Shown: positions 41,552 to 53,413, counted from the first letter of the stretch. The stretch is DNA of 64,000 nt from Procambarus clarkii (GCF_040958095.1 NC_091227.1:11963151-12027150), one strand, 5' to 3'. Notes: generated by a model not told the origin, from the letters alone. Numbers and translations: made by a program.

Positions 41552-41739
41552 AAAAACCAGCGTTGAATGTAATGAAATGCCATTTTCTGAATGAGCCCCG
41601 GAGGCTCCCTGGCAACCCTCCCTCCCACCGGTCAGCGTTTTTTTTGCGTTGGTTGAAGCTTAGCTTCCAAACTGAAGCTAGGCAGCCGGCATGGTAGGTC
41701 CAGGGCTCCCCCCTCCCCCTCTTATGGTGCCTGAATTGA

Positions 41740-42500
41740 AGGGGCTACCACAAACTGAGGAGAAGATAAGAAGGCACCCTGATCAAGGACCAGGACGGCT
41801 CAGGTGACGCATGAGCAGGCCGGAGGTGAAACAAAACACGAGAAAACGTACGAAACTGGGCAGATGTGACGTCCACCCCGAACGCAAGCCGGAGCGGCTC
41901 TGCCAGCGCTGCACAAAACGAGGCGACAGTAAGAAACATCAAATAACTGTAGTCCTGAAAACCCAAGAAAGGACACGACAACCCGATGCGAAAGAGAAGA
42001 CAACCTACAAACAGCAAGAAAAAGTGCATAGAAACACCAGGAACGTCATAATGTCGCCAAGACGAAGCTCGCAGGTGGGACACCATCAACAAAGCCATCT
42101 GATCACCACAGAGATGGTGATACCCGCGTCAAAATACCAGACGCGAAGAGCTGGGGGAAAAGGCCGAACCAGTCACATACAGGACCGATCCGACCTGCCG
42201 AAAGAGGCGGAGCCGCGGGAAAACACCCCGGGTTTGGACACCTATCAAGCAGCGTCTGAAAATAAAGCTAGGCCGGCCACCAAGGAACCATAAGGACTAC
42301 TCTTGTGGGAATGGGCTCCAACCGAGCCAGAACCCGAAGCAACAGCTGGACTGGGAAAAGAGGAACAGGTACCCCCACTTCGACCAGTCCTGCCAAAAAG
42401 CATCCACCGTGAACGCCTTGCAGGCGGGTAAGGGCGCCACATAAAATGGGCGATGCCTAGACCCTGCCAACTCCAAGACGTCCATGACCAGGAGTCCATA
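41740..42500 (-). pseudogene. DIRS B recombinase (N-terminal part) and linker
   Basis: Readable: VSHLRASSWRHYD near 42075, FHLRPAHASPEPSWS near 41810, and linker pieces VDAFWQDWSKWGYLFLF (near 42390). The part with the catalytic residues is deleted. Confidence 0.72.
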
Positions 42501-43480
42501 CGTCCGGCAGAGCCAACGAAACAAGTCGGCGATGACTGGCCAATCCGCGAACAGAGGAATGAACCGAGACAGCTGTCCGCCAGGATGCAGGACACACCCC
42601 GGACATGAACCTCACGGTTAGCCAAACCCCGAGAATCCAGCAACGAGTCACTCTAAGGAACCAATCCCAAATGTCAACACCTAAGAGAAACCCTGTGGTT
42701 CCGGCAAAGAACCGCCAGAGAACAGTCCGAATGGAGCTGAATGGTAGAGCACCGAGGGACCCAAACCCTCCGAAGCGCAAACCAAACAGCCACGAACTCC
42801 CGAACTGTGCTGTGAGCCCGACGGATGGACAAACCCCTCCATTCCCAGCCGACCTGGTGAGCACTGGTCACAAAGCCCCAGCCGAGAGATGACCTATCCG
42901 TGAACACATCGAGCGAAGGCTCGGGGAGGTGCCAAGGCACGAAACCCCGAAAACCCCAAAGAGGAAGCTGGTGACGCAGCACCAACACAAGATCCCTGGA
43001 GGAACGAACCCAACAGTTGCAAGAGAGGCGGAAGGGGAGTTTCCGAAGGAACCAAACAGAAGTCGAAGCCAAACCCGACCCCACGGGCAGACCTGCACGT
43101 CGAAGTTCAGACTCCCGCACAACTCCTCAAGCAACCTCTGGGCAACCTGGGACCCCCTCATGAACAGCCGAAGGCGGGACCACAGCCACAGCAACACTTC
43201 TGGAGGGAAAGACAAGGAGCGGCCCCAAGAGCCCTAAACAAGGCTCAGCCAGGTCCGAACCCGGGACGGAAACAGATGGAATGGCCTCCAAATCACCAGG
43301 AAACCAAACCCGGTGATCTGGAAAGAACCACACCCCTGGCGAGCATTCAAGCAGACCGGCTAGGAGCCCACACCAGCCAGTCGTCGAGGAAGGCCAGACA
43401 CCGAATCCCAAACAGACTCAGACAGGGCACCAACATCCAGTAAAGATGCAAAATACACCAAGTGCCAATTACAAAATAGG
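42501..43480 (-). pseudogene. DIRS B RNase H and reverse transcriptase
   Basis: RNase H: DVFTDRSSLGWGFVTSAHQ (near 42900) and RRAHSTVREFVAVWFALRR. Polymerase: LDDWLVWAPS near 43385, followed by a stop, and LLEELCGSLNFDVQVCPWG. Frameshifted between blocks. Confidence 0.78.
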
Positions 43481-46180
43481 GAAGGCAACAAAAGCAGCAA
43501 GCCTGAAGCCCCACCACCAACTGTGCCAGTCCCGGAAAACTAGAGAGGAATGTGCCAAGAATTGACCTGGAGGTCCAGGGCCACTATCCAGGCACCTAAC
43601 AGAAGCCGAACAGGAGACACCAGTCCCCCGATGAGGGCATAGAATCCAGGGCGCAGACTGAAGAAGTCCAGAAGAACCGCAGATTCGACAGGCCCATGTC
43701 TGCAAAGGGCAGATGGGAACCCCAGAAGGATGGGGTGGATTGACCACGTCCAACGCATCCACTAAGATGACATGACGAAGCGCAGAGGGAAGAAGCCCAC
43801 CCCGCCAGCCCTGAACCCCCCAAAGGGGGAGAAGCCGTCCACCGCCGCCACCAGAGGCCGGAAGACAACCAAAAGCGCCCACTAACTGCGGGACCATGCG
43901 AGAGTCAACAGAGCAAGCTGCTCCCCCATCGTCCCGTCAACAGAAAAGGGAACAGAGCCCCTTCCGAAAGAAAAAGTACACATACACATATACATGTGGT
44001 ATCTAGTAGCCAGAATGCACTTCTCTGCCTACACATACACATACATATACACATACACACAAGGTATGTTACACACATGTGTGTATGCACATACACACGT
44101 GCACACACATACTGTGTATACATGTACATGTGCACACATACACCTGAAAAGAAAATTACAAGCTGCCGACCAGTGGGCAGAGCGCGCCATGCCGGCCAGG
44201 CGAAGAAGGCACAAAACTGCGTCAAAAGGCCCACCTCGACAACAAAACCTCAAAGTCCCAGCATGACCAAAACACATGCCAAGACCCAAAAAGATCAGTC
44301 TGCAAGCCAGGAAGTCCCTGGAACTCCAGAAGGCAGAACCGGGTCACACACGAGGAAACAAAGACCCCTGAACCCACACAGGGGGCCCAAGAGGAGGAAA
44401 CCTCCGGAACGAAACCAAAGAACCCAAAGGAACCCGGAATCGAACCAGGTGGAGCCCAAACCACCACATTTGCCGGCGGAGATACACCACAGAAAGGCAA
44501 AGCACAGCTCCCAGGCAGAACCCCCAGGGAAACGGCCAAAACAGACCGAAAACCGAGGAACAAGGTGTGGGAGCAAGCATAACAGCCAGGGACACTGAGC
44601 CCAAACCCAAGGGCCCAGACCCAAAACAGACAAAATGGAAAACCTGGTGTACAATCAACACTCAAACATTCCCAGACGAACAGGAAACAGGCAGAAAACA
44701 CCAGAAAAGCAAAGAAACGACAACAAGAGAATAAAACCCCTGAATAAAGGTGAAAAACTCACCCAAGATGCTCACTCGCACACCCAGGCGCATGTAAACA
44801 AACCGCAACGCCGCCCTGGTGGCCACGCCGGAAAACCAGCAGAAGAAAATGGCCACCAGAACAGAGGGCTGTGACTAACGCAAAAGATACGAAAACACGC
44901 CAGCAAAACTGGAAAGCAAGCAGACTGGATGGGTGAAAAACTCCACCCAAAAGCAGAAAACCCAGGTAGGGGCAAACCACCCCAGAACTACTAGCAGGCA
45001 TCCCCCACAGCCCCGGGAACTAGCAACAGAGGCCCCGGGGCAGAGCTGTCCTCCAAGCCCTCCGCCCTTAAAGAAAAGGAAGAGTCCATGGGGAAAGGCA
45101 GCAAGAAAGGGCCGCTGGTAAGACCCAGAAGCCTTGGCAGGAGGAACAGGCTCGAAAACCACCATCCCCAACCTGAACGGGGCAGCCCCCGAAAACCGCC
45201 AGATTCTCGGCCCCAACTAAACCCCGCCCCGCCTCCGGGAACAGGGAGGGAAAGGGGCAAACAGCACCTAACCAAAACGGGGCGGCCTCAGGGCATCCGA
45301 GTGGGAAACCAACCTAGCGTGTTGCAGCAACCTAACCTAGCTTGCAATACGGATGCCGCCTGTACTCTGAACAGTAATAACATCAGGAGAGTACTGGAGA
45401 ACAAGCACAGAATCTCTCTCGCAAGACTCCGGGTCAAGGTGTCAGTGACCCAACAGGCAACATGACGGAGGTAAAAGTGGCGACTGTCACCTGGAGACAA
45501 GGGCACAGCAACTAACGATCCCGTACAAGACGGGTTGGAACCCGGAAGACACATTCAATGGTCCACCGAGCCCAGACAGGGGTTTCCAGGGCCCGTAGGC
45601 TGACTGCTACGGGAAGCCCGGGCAAGGTGTTGCTAACCGGTTAAGAAACCCAAAAATAACAAGAGGGTAGAGGAAAGCACTGAAAACCCCTGCGACGTGT
45701 ACAATCACGGGAGCCTAGCAGAGGCCCCCAAGCACTACCAGTGGAACTATAGCCACACTAGGCAGACCCCCCACCAGGCAAATAAAAATAAAAACAAAAG
45801 AAAAACCGCAAAAGTTCACCATCTCCAGAGGTAATAGGAACCGGTCGCCACTTAGGTGGCAGATCCCGCAACACCTTGACGCCCTAACCAGCACAATACC
45901 AGTCCCTACCCAGGGCCAAACAAGGGCTCCAAGTCCCAGCTGGCCCCAAGGGAGAGGTAAATGCCGAGCAGCAAGAACCTCTACGTGAATGGTTCCTGAA
46001 CGCCCCATGGAAGACAACCCTGTCACTCAGGGGCAGTACTCACAGGGCGCTTAGGGAAGGAAGCCCCTAAGCGCATGCAGCCCCGGCACTGATGAGATAC
46101 TCCTGGCCACTGTACAACACAACACACGGCAGTGAACGCCACACAAGGCAAACACCGCCTAGGAAACTGAGGCCAGAGAA
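43481..46180 (-). other. DIRS B gag-like and 5' region
   Basis: Homologous to 7546-8175 plus 12247-13700 in copy A. Includes a CA/TG-rich track at about 43976-44150 (the spot where LINE-A entered copy A). Only broken frames; no catalytic motif. Confidence 0.6.
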
Positions 46181-46623
46181 GCGTCTATCCCGGTTGACAT
46201 TAGCTTACGAACTGAAGCTTGGCAGCCGACGCGGTAGGTCCGGGGCTCCCCCCCTCCCCCTCTCGGGGCGGGGAGGGCTGCGCGGACGTCGGCACGGCAG
46301 TAAAGTGTGATGTTTGCTTGTTTGCTTATTTCCTTGGGATTGTAGGGAGTTTTCTCTGTTCGGTTTTTTGTTTTAGTTTTTTACCATGTGGAGTTTGATT
46401 TGTTATGCCTACCTTTCTGGGTGCCTAACCCTGGTCGATGGCAGATAAGGAAAACCCCAACCACAATGGGGTTTTCCAGGGCCATTGCTCCCTTAAACCT
46501 CTCTGAAGGGGCCAGGTTCTGGCGCTGGTCCCTGGTAGGTCTGAACTCCTTAGCTAATGTCCCGGTCTAATATAACATACATTAGCCCGATAAGCTCCAG
46601 GGAGCCGTAGGGGCTCCCCACAG

Positions 46624-46800
46624 AAAACCCTGGTTTGTGTCTCGGAGAGACTGCAGGAGCCAATAAGTTCAGTAGAACTTCGGTTTCAACTCTTTTGACC
46701 ATATCGTAGCTCAGTCGATTAAGGCAGCGTCTGGGATGCTCTTGGATGCAGGTTCCAATCCTCGTCACGGCCCTTGTGGATTTGTTCATACAATTCCACA
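46624..46800 (+). mobile_element. SINE-like repeat flanking DIRS B on the right
   Basis: AAAACCCTGGTTTGTGTCTC continues the interrupted unit, then the tRNA-like head with GTAGCTCAGTCGATTAAGGC and B-box-like GGTTCCAATCC and the end GTGGATTTGTTCA. Confidence 0.75.
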
Positions 46801-46880
46801 TTTTTTACACTTCATCCATAGCAGCTATAGATTCTGCCTTTTTTGGAGGATGGATTATACAATGACATAATGAAACTTAC
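46801..46880. other. AP4M1 intron start with 5' splice site
   Basis: On the minus strand the intron begins GTAAGT at 46880-46875, a consensus donor after codon CGA. Confidence 0.7.
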
Positions 46881-47100
46881 TCGAATAAATGCTTGCGCAT
46901 AGCTGCCTCCTGGGAACTGAGTGATTGTCCAAGTGATAGTTTTATTGTCAGGTGAGAAGTGCACACTCTGCTCCCGAGGTCCAGAGGTTCTTGACATGAC
47001 AGCAGCTGTGGTGGGAGGAGCAACTGTTCGAAAGGTCACCTGCGGCGCTATGGTGCCCATTCCTGTATTGCTTGTTAGCTTCAATCTTAGCTCTGCATCA
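46881..47100 (-). CDS. AP4M1: AP-4 complex subunit mu, penultimate exon
   Basis: 220-bp exon of the mu homology domain. Acceptor GTTGGTTTCAG ends at 47101; the exon begins with the last base of a codon and reads DAELRLKLTSNTG, VAPPTTAAV, then VHFSPDNKTITWTI and QFPGGSYAQAFIR before a GTAAGT donor in phase 0. The TITWTI..FPGGS stretch is the conserved mu-adaptin strand pair preceding the C-terminal part; with the next exon's KWVRYLTTSD it points to mu4. AP-4 sorts cargo at the trans-Golgi; it is absent from Drosophila and C. elegans, so an arthropod copy is informative. A DIRS terminus begins 12-16 bp upstream of the acceptor. Confidence 0.72.
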
Positions 47101-47116
47101 CTGAAACCAACAAAAA

Positions 47117-47535
47117 CCAGCATTGAATGTAATGAAATGCCATTTTCTGGGGGAGCCCCATCAGCTCCCTGAAGCTAACTGAACTGATATGTGCTATCTC
47201 TCTCCCTCAGATAGGCACAGGGAGCAATGGCATACGACCACTCTACATTTAAATTATGTCGTATTCCACTATCAACCTGGGTGGGCACCCAGAAAGATAG
47301 GCAAGCCAATTTAAACAACTAGCCAGTAAAATCCAACCTACAGCCCAAAAACACAAAGCAACTCCTACTAAAAGCAAAGAAAAGAAGCAGAAAATAATGC
47401 AAACTGGTAACCTTGCCTTCAACTAGTACTCCCGCTCGTTAGTGTATCCCTCCCTCCTCACAGGGGGAGGGGGAGCCCGCTCAGGCGAGCCAGCTACTTG
47501 CCAGCTCAGTTTTGAGGCCTGATGTGAAGCCCAAA
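47117..47535. repeat. DIRS C 3' inverted terminal repeat
   Basis: Complementary to 58600-59109; starts CCAGCATTGAATGTAATG. Confidence 0.85.
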
Positions 47536-47544
47536 ACTGCTGAC

Positions 47545-47665
47545 CGGAGGGAGAGAGGATGTCAGGGAGCCTCCGGGGCTTCTCCTATAATATGACTTTT
47601 CATTACATTCTATGCTGATTTTCTGGGGGGAGCCCTGTCAGCTCCCTGAAGCAAACTACTCACAG
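47545..47665. repeat. DIRS C internal complementary region
   Basis: CATTACATTCTATGCTGA joined at TTTT (47619-47622) to CTGGGGGGAGCCCTGTCAGC, mirroring both outer ends. Confidence 0.82.
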
Positions 47666-47679
47666 AGTAGGAAAACAGG

Positions 47680-48850
47680 GACTTCCCCAGGAGACGGCCG
47701 CACCACAGGTCTCAAGTCGAAGAAAGCACCGACGGCTGAACAGAGGCCTCAAAACTACACAACGCTGAAGAGGGCCTCGAATATATCTGGCATATATCAT
47801 GAGATATCTGGCAGCCAGGGCACTGGTCAACTTCCAAATCCCCCCCACCCCCCACCGTGCCCGGATGTCAACCCAGGACATGTTCCCAAACACCTCGGCG
47901 AGCCCCGCGTACTTTTCTACCGCATGGGATCGAGAATAGACCACAAGCTGGCTGGAAAGAATGACACTGCAGACAACCTGAGACACACAAGCCCTGGAAC
48001 AGGGAACCAGGAAAACTGGATCCATCCAAAGAGCATTCACTGTCACAAAACCAGTGGCCCGCAGGTAGCAGTGTACAGTTGCCACCGGACACAACAAGTG
48101 ATGCACCCCCCCCCCCCCCCCGGCCTAACCAACCAAGCATCCAACACAAACGGATTCCTACGGAAACCGGCCATCTCATTCTCCACCAGAAAAGAAGGCT
48201 GCAAGCAAACAAACCGACCATCAGAGCCAAAGGAACAAAACCCCCCAGCGCCAGAGGAGAGCATGAAGTTCCACAACCTGAGCCCCAGAAGCCAAGGCCA
48301 ACAAAAATAAGGCCTTACGAAAACAAACAACAACCAAAAGGGCCACCACAAATTGAGGAGAAGGTAGAAAAGAAAGAACCCGATCTAAAGACCAGGATGG
48401 TTCAGGTGGTGCACGAGCAGGCCGGAGGCGAAACAACGCATGTGAAATCTAGCAAAACGGAGCGGAAGTAACATCCATCTCGAAGGCAAGATGGAGTGGC
48501 TCCGCCAACGCCGCACAATATGAAGCGACAGTATATGAAGCATGAGATGCTAGAAAAAGCCAAGAGAAAAAGGACAAAACAACCCAATCCAAGATCGATG
48601 AAAATCCCTGTAGAGAAAGGAACTGATGAAAAGACTGCCAAGAGACATCATACTGTTGCCCGGAAGAAGACGGCATGTGGGACACCTTCCAAGAAGCCAC
48701 CTGATCACCATAGAAATGGTGATACACCCGCACCAGAAAGACCAGACGCTAAGTGCAGAGCAGTAAAGAAAACCTGCAAGGTGCCTCACTGACCCAATCT
48801 GCCAGTAGAGGCGGAGCCCCAGAGAAACGCCCCGGGTTCGGACATCGAGC
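47680..48850 (-). pseudogene. DIRS C tyrosine recombinase
   Basis: Broken frames with recognisable blocks: FYGDQVASWKVSHMPSSS-like (near 48700), FRLRPARAPPEPSWS (48430), VVELHALLWRWG where the first catalytic Arg is expected (replaced by Val), and VLGNMSW-like text near 47880. Poly-C at about 48107-48121 disrupts the frame. Inactive. Confidence 0.75.
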
Positions 48851-50480
48851 AAGCAGCACCTGAAACCAAGGCCAGTCTGGCCACCATGGGGCCAGGAGAA
48901 GAACCCTCCCCTAAAAGGATTCTAAACGAGTCAAGACTTGGAGCAACAGCTGGATCAGGGAAGAAGTACAGAAACCAGTCCAGCCGAAAACATCTACCGC
49001 AAGGCCCTCGCAGTCGGGGAACGGCACCATGGACAATGGGAGATGCTGAGCCCACACCGACCCGAAGAAGTCCACCTCTAGGCAGTCGTATGCCCGGAAA
49101 AGCCAAAGGAAGAAAATGGCAGCAACCGGCCACTCCTTGGAAGGAGGAAGGAAACGGGACAGGCCGGCCACCAGAATGATGGACACGCCCCTGAATGTGT
49201 ACCCCAAAAACACAGCAAAAGCGCATCCCGAAGCTCAACCCGTAGCGATCCAGCCCAGAAGAGACACGTACCAAAGCGACCCCCCACGGGTGGAACAAGA
49301 AACGCCGGGGAAGCCATCCAAATGGCTCTGGATCAAGGAGCCCCAAGGAAGCTGAATCCGGCGCAGTGCCTGCCACACAGCTGCAACTCCCGCACTGGGA
49401 GTTGCGGGAGTCTTTTCTACAGCTGTGAGCCCTACAAAAGACCACCCCCCGGTGGTTGAGCAGGTGGCTGAGAAGACAGAACACTGGACGTGTGATCCTG
49501 TGGTCCCGGGTTCAATCCCGGGCCCCGGCAAGAAACAATGGGCAGAGCTTCTTTCACCCTGATGCCCCTGCTACCTAGCAGTAAAAAGGTACCTGGGAGT
49601 TAGTCAGCTGTCATGGGCTGCTTCCTGGGGGTGGAGGCCTGGTCAAGGACCGGGCCGCGGCGACACTAAGCCCCGAAATCATCTCAAGATAACCTCAAGA
49701 TAACCCAGTGCCCCTGGCCGGACTGGTGAGCACCGGTCACAAGCCCCAGCCAATAGACGAGGCAGCCGTGAACACATCAATCAAGGGAAGAGGAAAGCAC
49801 CATGGCAATGAACATTGAAACCCTGAAGAGGAAGACAGTGATGCAGCTACCAGCGTAATGACACTGGGGTGCGAACCCAACAGTCGCGAGCACGGCAAAA
49901 GAGATAGCTCCGAAGACACCAAAACAGCCTTCGAAGCCAAATCCTGCCCAATGAATAAACCAGGAGGACAAAAGTCAGGCTCAAGCACAACTGCTTGAGC
50001 AACCACCGAATGACCTGGGTCTCCCCCCCCCCCCCTCAAAAACAGCCAAAAGCAAGACAGCAGCTGGAGCAAAGCTGCAGGAGGGAGAGAGACAGGCACA
50101 GTTAAAAAATCCCATATGAGTCCCAGCCCAGTCCGAACCAGATATGAAACCAACTGGGACTTTACCCAAGTTACTAGGATCCCGAACCTAGCAACCTGGG
50201 AAAGAACCAGATCCCAGGCTAGCAGACAAGCAGACCAGCCAGGAGCCCACACCACCCAGTCATTGAGGCAGGTCGTTGGCCAGGAAGACACCATAACCTC
50301 GAACACATCCTATCAGTGTAAGAGCAACCGAACTCAAACAAAAATTGAATCCAACTCAGAGGCGTAAACCAGGTCACATATGAGGTATGCACCAAGGGCC
50401 TCCCAAGACCCCGCAAGGGAAATCTTATAGGAAGAAAACCTCCTAAAAGACGAATCCGAGGAACCCCTAGGGCACCCGGA
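48851..50480 (-). pseudogene. DIRS C linker, RNase H and reverse transcriptase
   Basis: Linker VDVFGWTGF and LLLQVLTRLES (48920-49020), RNase H remnant DVFTAASSIGWGL (near 49770), and polymerase with CLNDWVVWAPG (near 50255) in place of LDDWL, a loss of the first catalytic Asp. A SINE at 49440-49715 splits the RNase H part. Confidence 0.74.
49440..49715 (+). mobile_element. tRNA-derived SINE with a different head (type 2)
   Basis: Head GGTGGTTGAGCAGGTGGCTG with B box GGGTTCAATCCC differs from the other SINEs, while body (AATGGGCAGAG, CTACCTAGCAGTAAAAAGGT) and tail (CTAAGCCCCGAAATCATCTC then CAAGATAACCT twice) are the same. Inserted in DIRS C. Confidence 0.8.
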
Positions 50481-53240
50481 AACAAACCTTGGGGGAGCCC
50501 TACCTACCACATTTGCCAGCGGATAAGACACACAATGTGAACGAATAGAAATAAAAATTTAATTGTTTTTTCCAAGAAAAAGTCCCCCATGGCTAAAACA
50601 ACCAGAAGATGGACAAGAGACTGAGGGCCGGTGTCTTGGGAGCCAGACGAGCATATAGGGCAAGTACCAGGCACAAAAACCGGTACCCAAAATAATAGAA
50701 AGAAATCAATCCACCGGACACAGACTGTGAACATAAGACCGAGGGCCACAGTCGCATACACAAGACAAGACAGCCCGGTAATACGAGATCAGGAGACAGG
50801 ACCACCACCCATAAGCCCCCAGGGAAACAGGCAGGGAAGGACACAGGAAAGATAAAGAAACAAGACATGGAAAGTCATTTTTCAGCTTCAGCTTGTCCTG
50901 GTTAAGACCTATATAAAGTATGCACTGCAGTTGTGGTGTCCGTAATGAAGGTATGACCTAAAACCAAACCAGACAACACATATAATAAAGATTCATTTGC
51001 AATTGCAGGATAGGGTAGGAAAAAATTAATGAACAACACAAGTAGGACACCCATAATGGGACACTGGGGAAACAGAGTATCCAAAGGAGCCACAGAGACA
51101 TGAAAAAGAGCTCTGCCTATGTCCATAGACAAAGCATGAAAGAAAAGAAAAGACAGGAGGCAGTGATAAAGAGTAGGCTGCAAATGGAGACCCTGAGGAA
51201 CTCCAGAAGCTCAGGAATGTGCACCCAAGGAAAAAGACGAGAAAAAGGCAGGCCCGAAGAGCTGAAGTACAACCCTCGCAAGAACAATGAGAAGAGGGCA
51301 ATGAAACAAGTACAAACTTACCCAAACCACCGTAAAAACCTCAGCAGTGATGTGGGAAACACACACACACAATAACGTTCCACCACACCACTGTCATAAC
51401 AGACAAACCGCACCAGAGGTTTCTGGAGCGGTTTCTATGAATTACAAAAGTGAAGGACCAAGTCACCAGTAAGAACTAAAGCGCAGGAACTAAGTGAGAA
51501 AGAAATGCCCCAACATAGGGGCTGATACCCAGATGCCACAAGCAAACACGAGTAACAACAAGCACAGCTGGGAAGATGCAAGATGACCAGTAGTGCTGCC
51601 CGGCAGCCAGTCACAGCAACACAAACAGGAGAGCAAAATGGCCACCAAAACATAAACATCCAAGAAAAATGGATGCACCCGACCTGAAGGTGCATAAATC
51701 ACACCAGCAAACGTGGTAAAACTAATGCAGAAGGGAAGGAGGGGACGAAAACCCCCCACCCTCTACAGCAACAACCCTTGCCCAGAGGGCACAAAGGCCC
51801 AAGCAGGGTTCCAAGGAACCCAAGCACCACAAGCATACTCCCTCCAAGCCCCAGGAACCCCCAATACAGGCCCCGGGGCAGAGCTCTCTTCCACGCCCAC
51901 CACCTTGAACGGGAAGCCTTGGCGGGAAGAATGGGCTGAACCACCTTGGCGCCTGAATCGAAGGAGCAATACTAAGCCACCCGAGCCTCATCCCAATCAA
52001 GATCCTGCCCTAATTCCAAAACCCTCAAGCAGTTTGGAGCTGGAAGCAGGGAGGGAGGGAGGAACAGGGCAAAAGCACCCACCTGGGAAGGAAGCAGGGG
52101 CATGGACAGAACCAAAACAAGCAAACTACGCCCCCCCTAATTCCGGGCCCTAAAATCCAAATGAGGCAGCTCTGGGGCCTACAAGCTGGCTACCAATCTG
52201 GCGCATTGCAAGAAGGAATGGTAAGCTTGCAATGCTGACACCACCTGAATCTTCTCATCTGCAGACAAGGAATGGGTACACTGAAGCACAAGCGGGGAAC
52301 ACGTCCCGCAAGACTCTGGGTTGTAGGTGTCATGGACCCAACAGGCAGCATGTTGGAGGCAGAAGGGGTAATCATCTCTCAGATGCAGGGATGAAGAACA
52401 ATCGGCAACATCGCTCAAAGCGAAAGTAAACTCGGACAGATCCATGTTACCAACCGAGCCCACAGGGTTTTCCAGGGCCCGCAGGGTATGACAGCCCTTC
52501 AGGAAGTCCAGATACTGAGGCCAGCTAAGCCGGTAGACCCCGTGCTTGTAAACAGGCAAACCAACTACCCAGTAGCAGAGGTGAAACCTTGAGGGGGGCA
52601 ATGGAGGAGGAAAGCCACCACAACCTAGGCTGGCCTACTAAGCAGACCTCCGTTTACAGAGGGAAAATTCCCAAAATGAAAAATAAACAAACCCCCGAAA
52701 CCACACCGCAAGCACAAGCAGCCGGAGAGAAACGTCGGCCTTCGCATAGGTAGTAGACTACGCCAGCCACAGTGGCCCCTGTTTCCCTCCCCACACCAAC
52801 CAATGACACACTTCCCTATATTGACCAGACCACACACTAGAAGGAGAAGGGATGACGACGTTTTGGTCTGTCCTGGACCATTCTCAAGTCGATTGTTTTG
52901 AGAATGGTCCAGGATGGACTGAAACGCTGTCGTCCCTTCACCTTCTAGTGTGTGGTCTGGTCAACATTCTTCAGCCACGTTATTGTGACTCATCGCCTGC
53001 AACACTTTCTTATTCGGGGCAAGACAGAGAGCCCAAGACCCCCGACTTACCCCAAGGGTAAAAACAACGCCAAGCGATGAAGCCCTCACCGGAGTGAGAG
53101 TCCCGAACGACCAGGAGTGTCAACCCTTTCATGCAAGGGTAGTACTTACAGAGCACCCTGGGAAGGGTACCACAGGGTGCATGCAGCTCCAAGTACAAAG
53201 AACACCTGGCCACCACACCACACCACACCACACACACCAG
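50481..53240 (-). other. DIRS C gag-like and 5' region
   Basis: Parallels DIRS A and B 5' regions, e.g. GACCCAACAGGCAGCATG near 52335. No intact frame. Contains the palindrome at 52821-52964 and ends in a CAC-rich patch where LINE-A inserted. Confidence 0.6.
52821..52964. repeat. 144-bp near-perfect palindrome
   Basis: TTGACCAGACCACACACTAG runs inward to ACCATTCTCAA, then GTCGATTG, and back out to GTGTGGTCTGGTCAA. Arms of about 65 bp with few mismatches. Probably a fold-back mobile element; no coding capacity. Confidence 0.8.
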
Positions 53241-53371
53241 GAGAAGGTGGTGGAGGCCAAGACCGTCAGTAGTTTCAAAGCGTTATATGACAAAGAGTGC
53301 TGGGAAGACGGGACACCACGAGCGTAGCTCTCATCCTGTAACTACACTTAGGTAATTACACTTAGGTAATT

Positions 53372-53400
<29 letters not shown>
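53241..53400 (+). mobile_element. LINE-A 3'-end fragment in DIRS C
   Basis: Last about 100 coding bases (starting GAGAAGGTGGTGGAGGCC), stop, two tail units and a long (AC)n. Inserted in the CAC-rich part of DIRS C. Confidence 0.86.
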
Positions 53401-53406
<6 letters not shown>

Positions 53407-53413
53407 CCGTGAT

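Larger units (their letters stand above)
41557..46623 (-). mobile_element. DIRS copy B, inserted in a SINE-like repeat
   Basis: Minus-strand DIRS element with CCAGCGTTGAATG at one end and CCCCACAG at the other, each bordered by an A run. The left terminal repeat is short and rearranged and the recombinase C-terminus is missing, so no internal complementary region is seen. The right terminal repeat (about 46180-46623) is normal. Confidence 0.82.

Noticed and set aside
47812..48310. Pro-rich plus-strand protein near 47612-48310
   Set aside because: Antisense to the decayed DIRS C recombinase and disrupted by a poly-C tract.
52821..52964. Hammerhead ribozyme in the palindrome (GGACTGAAACG resembles part of the core)
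   Set aside because: The essential CUGAUGA segment is not present at the right position, so a ribozyme cannot be supported.
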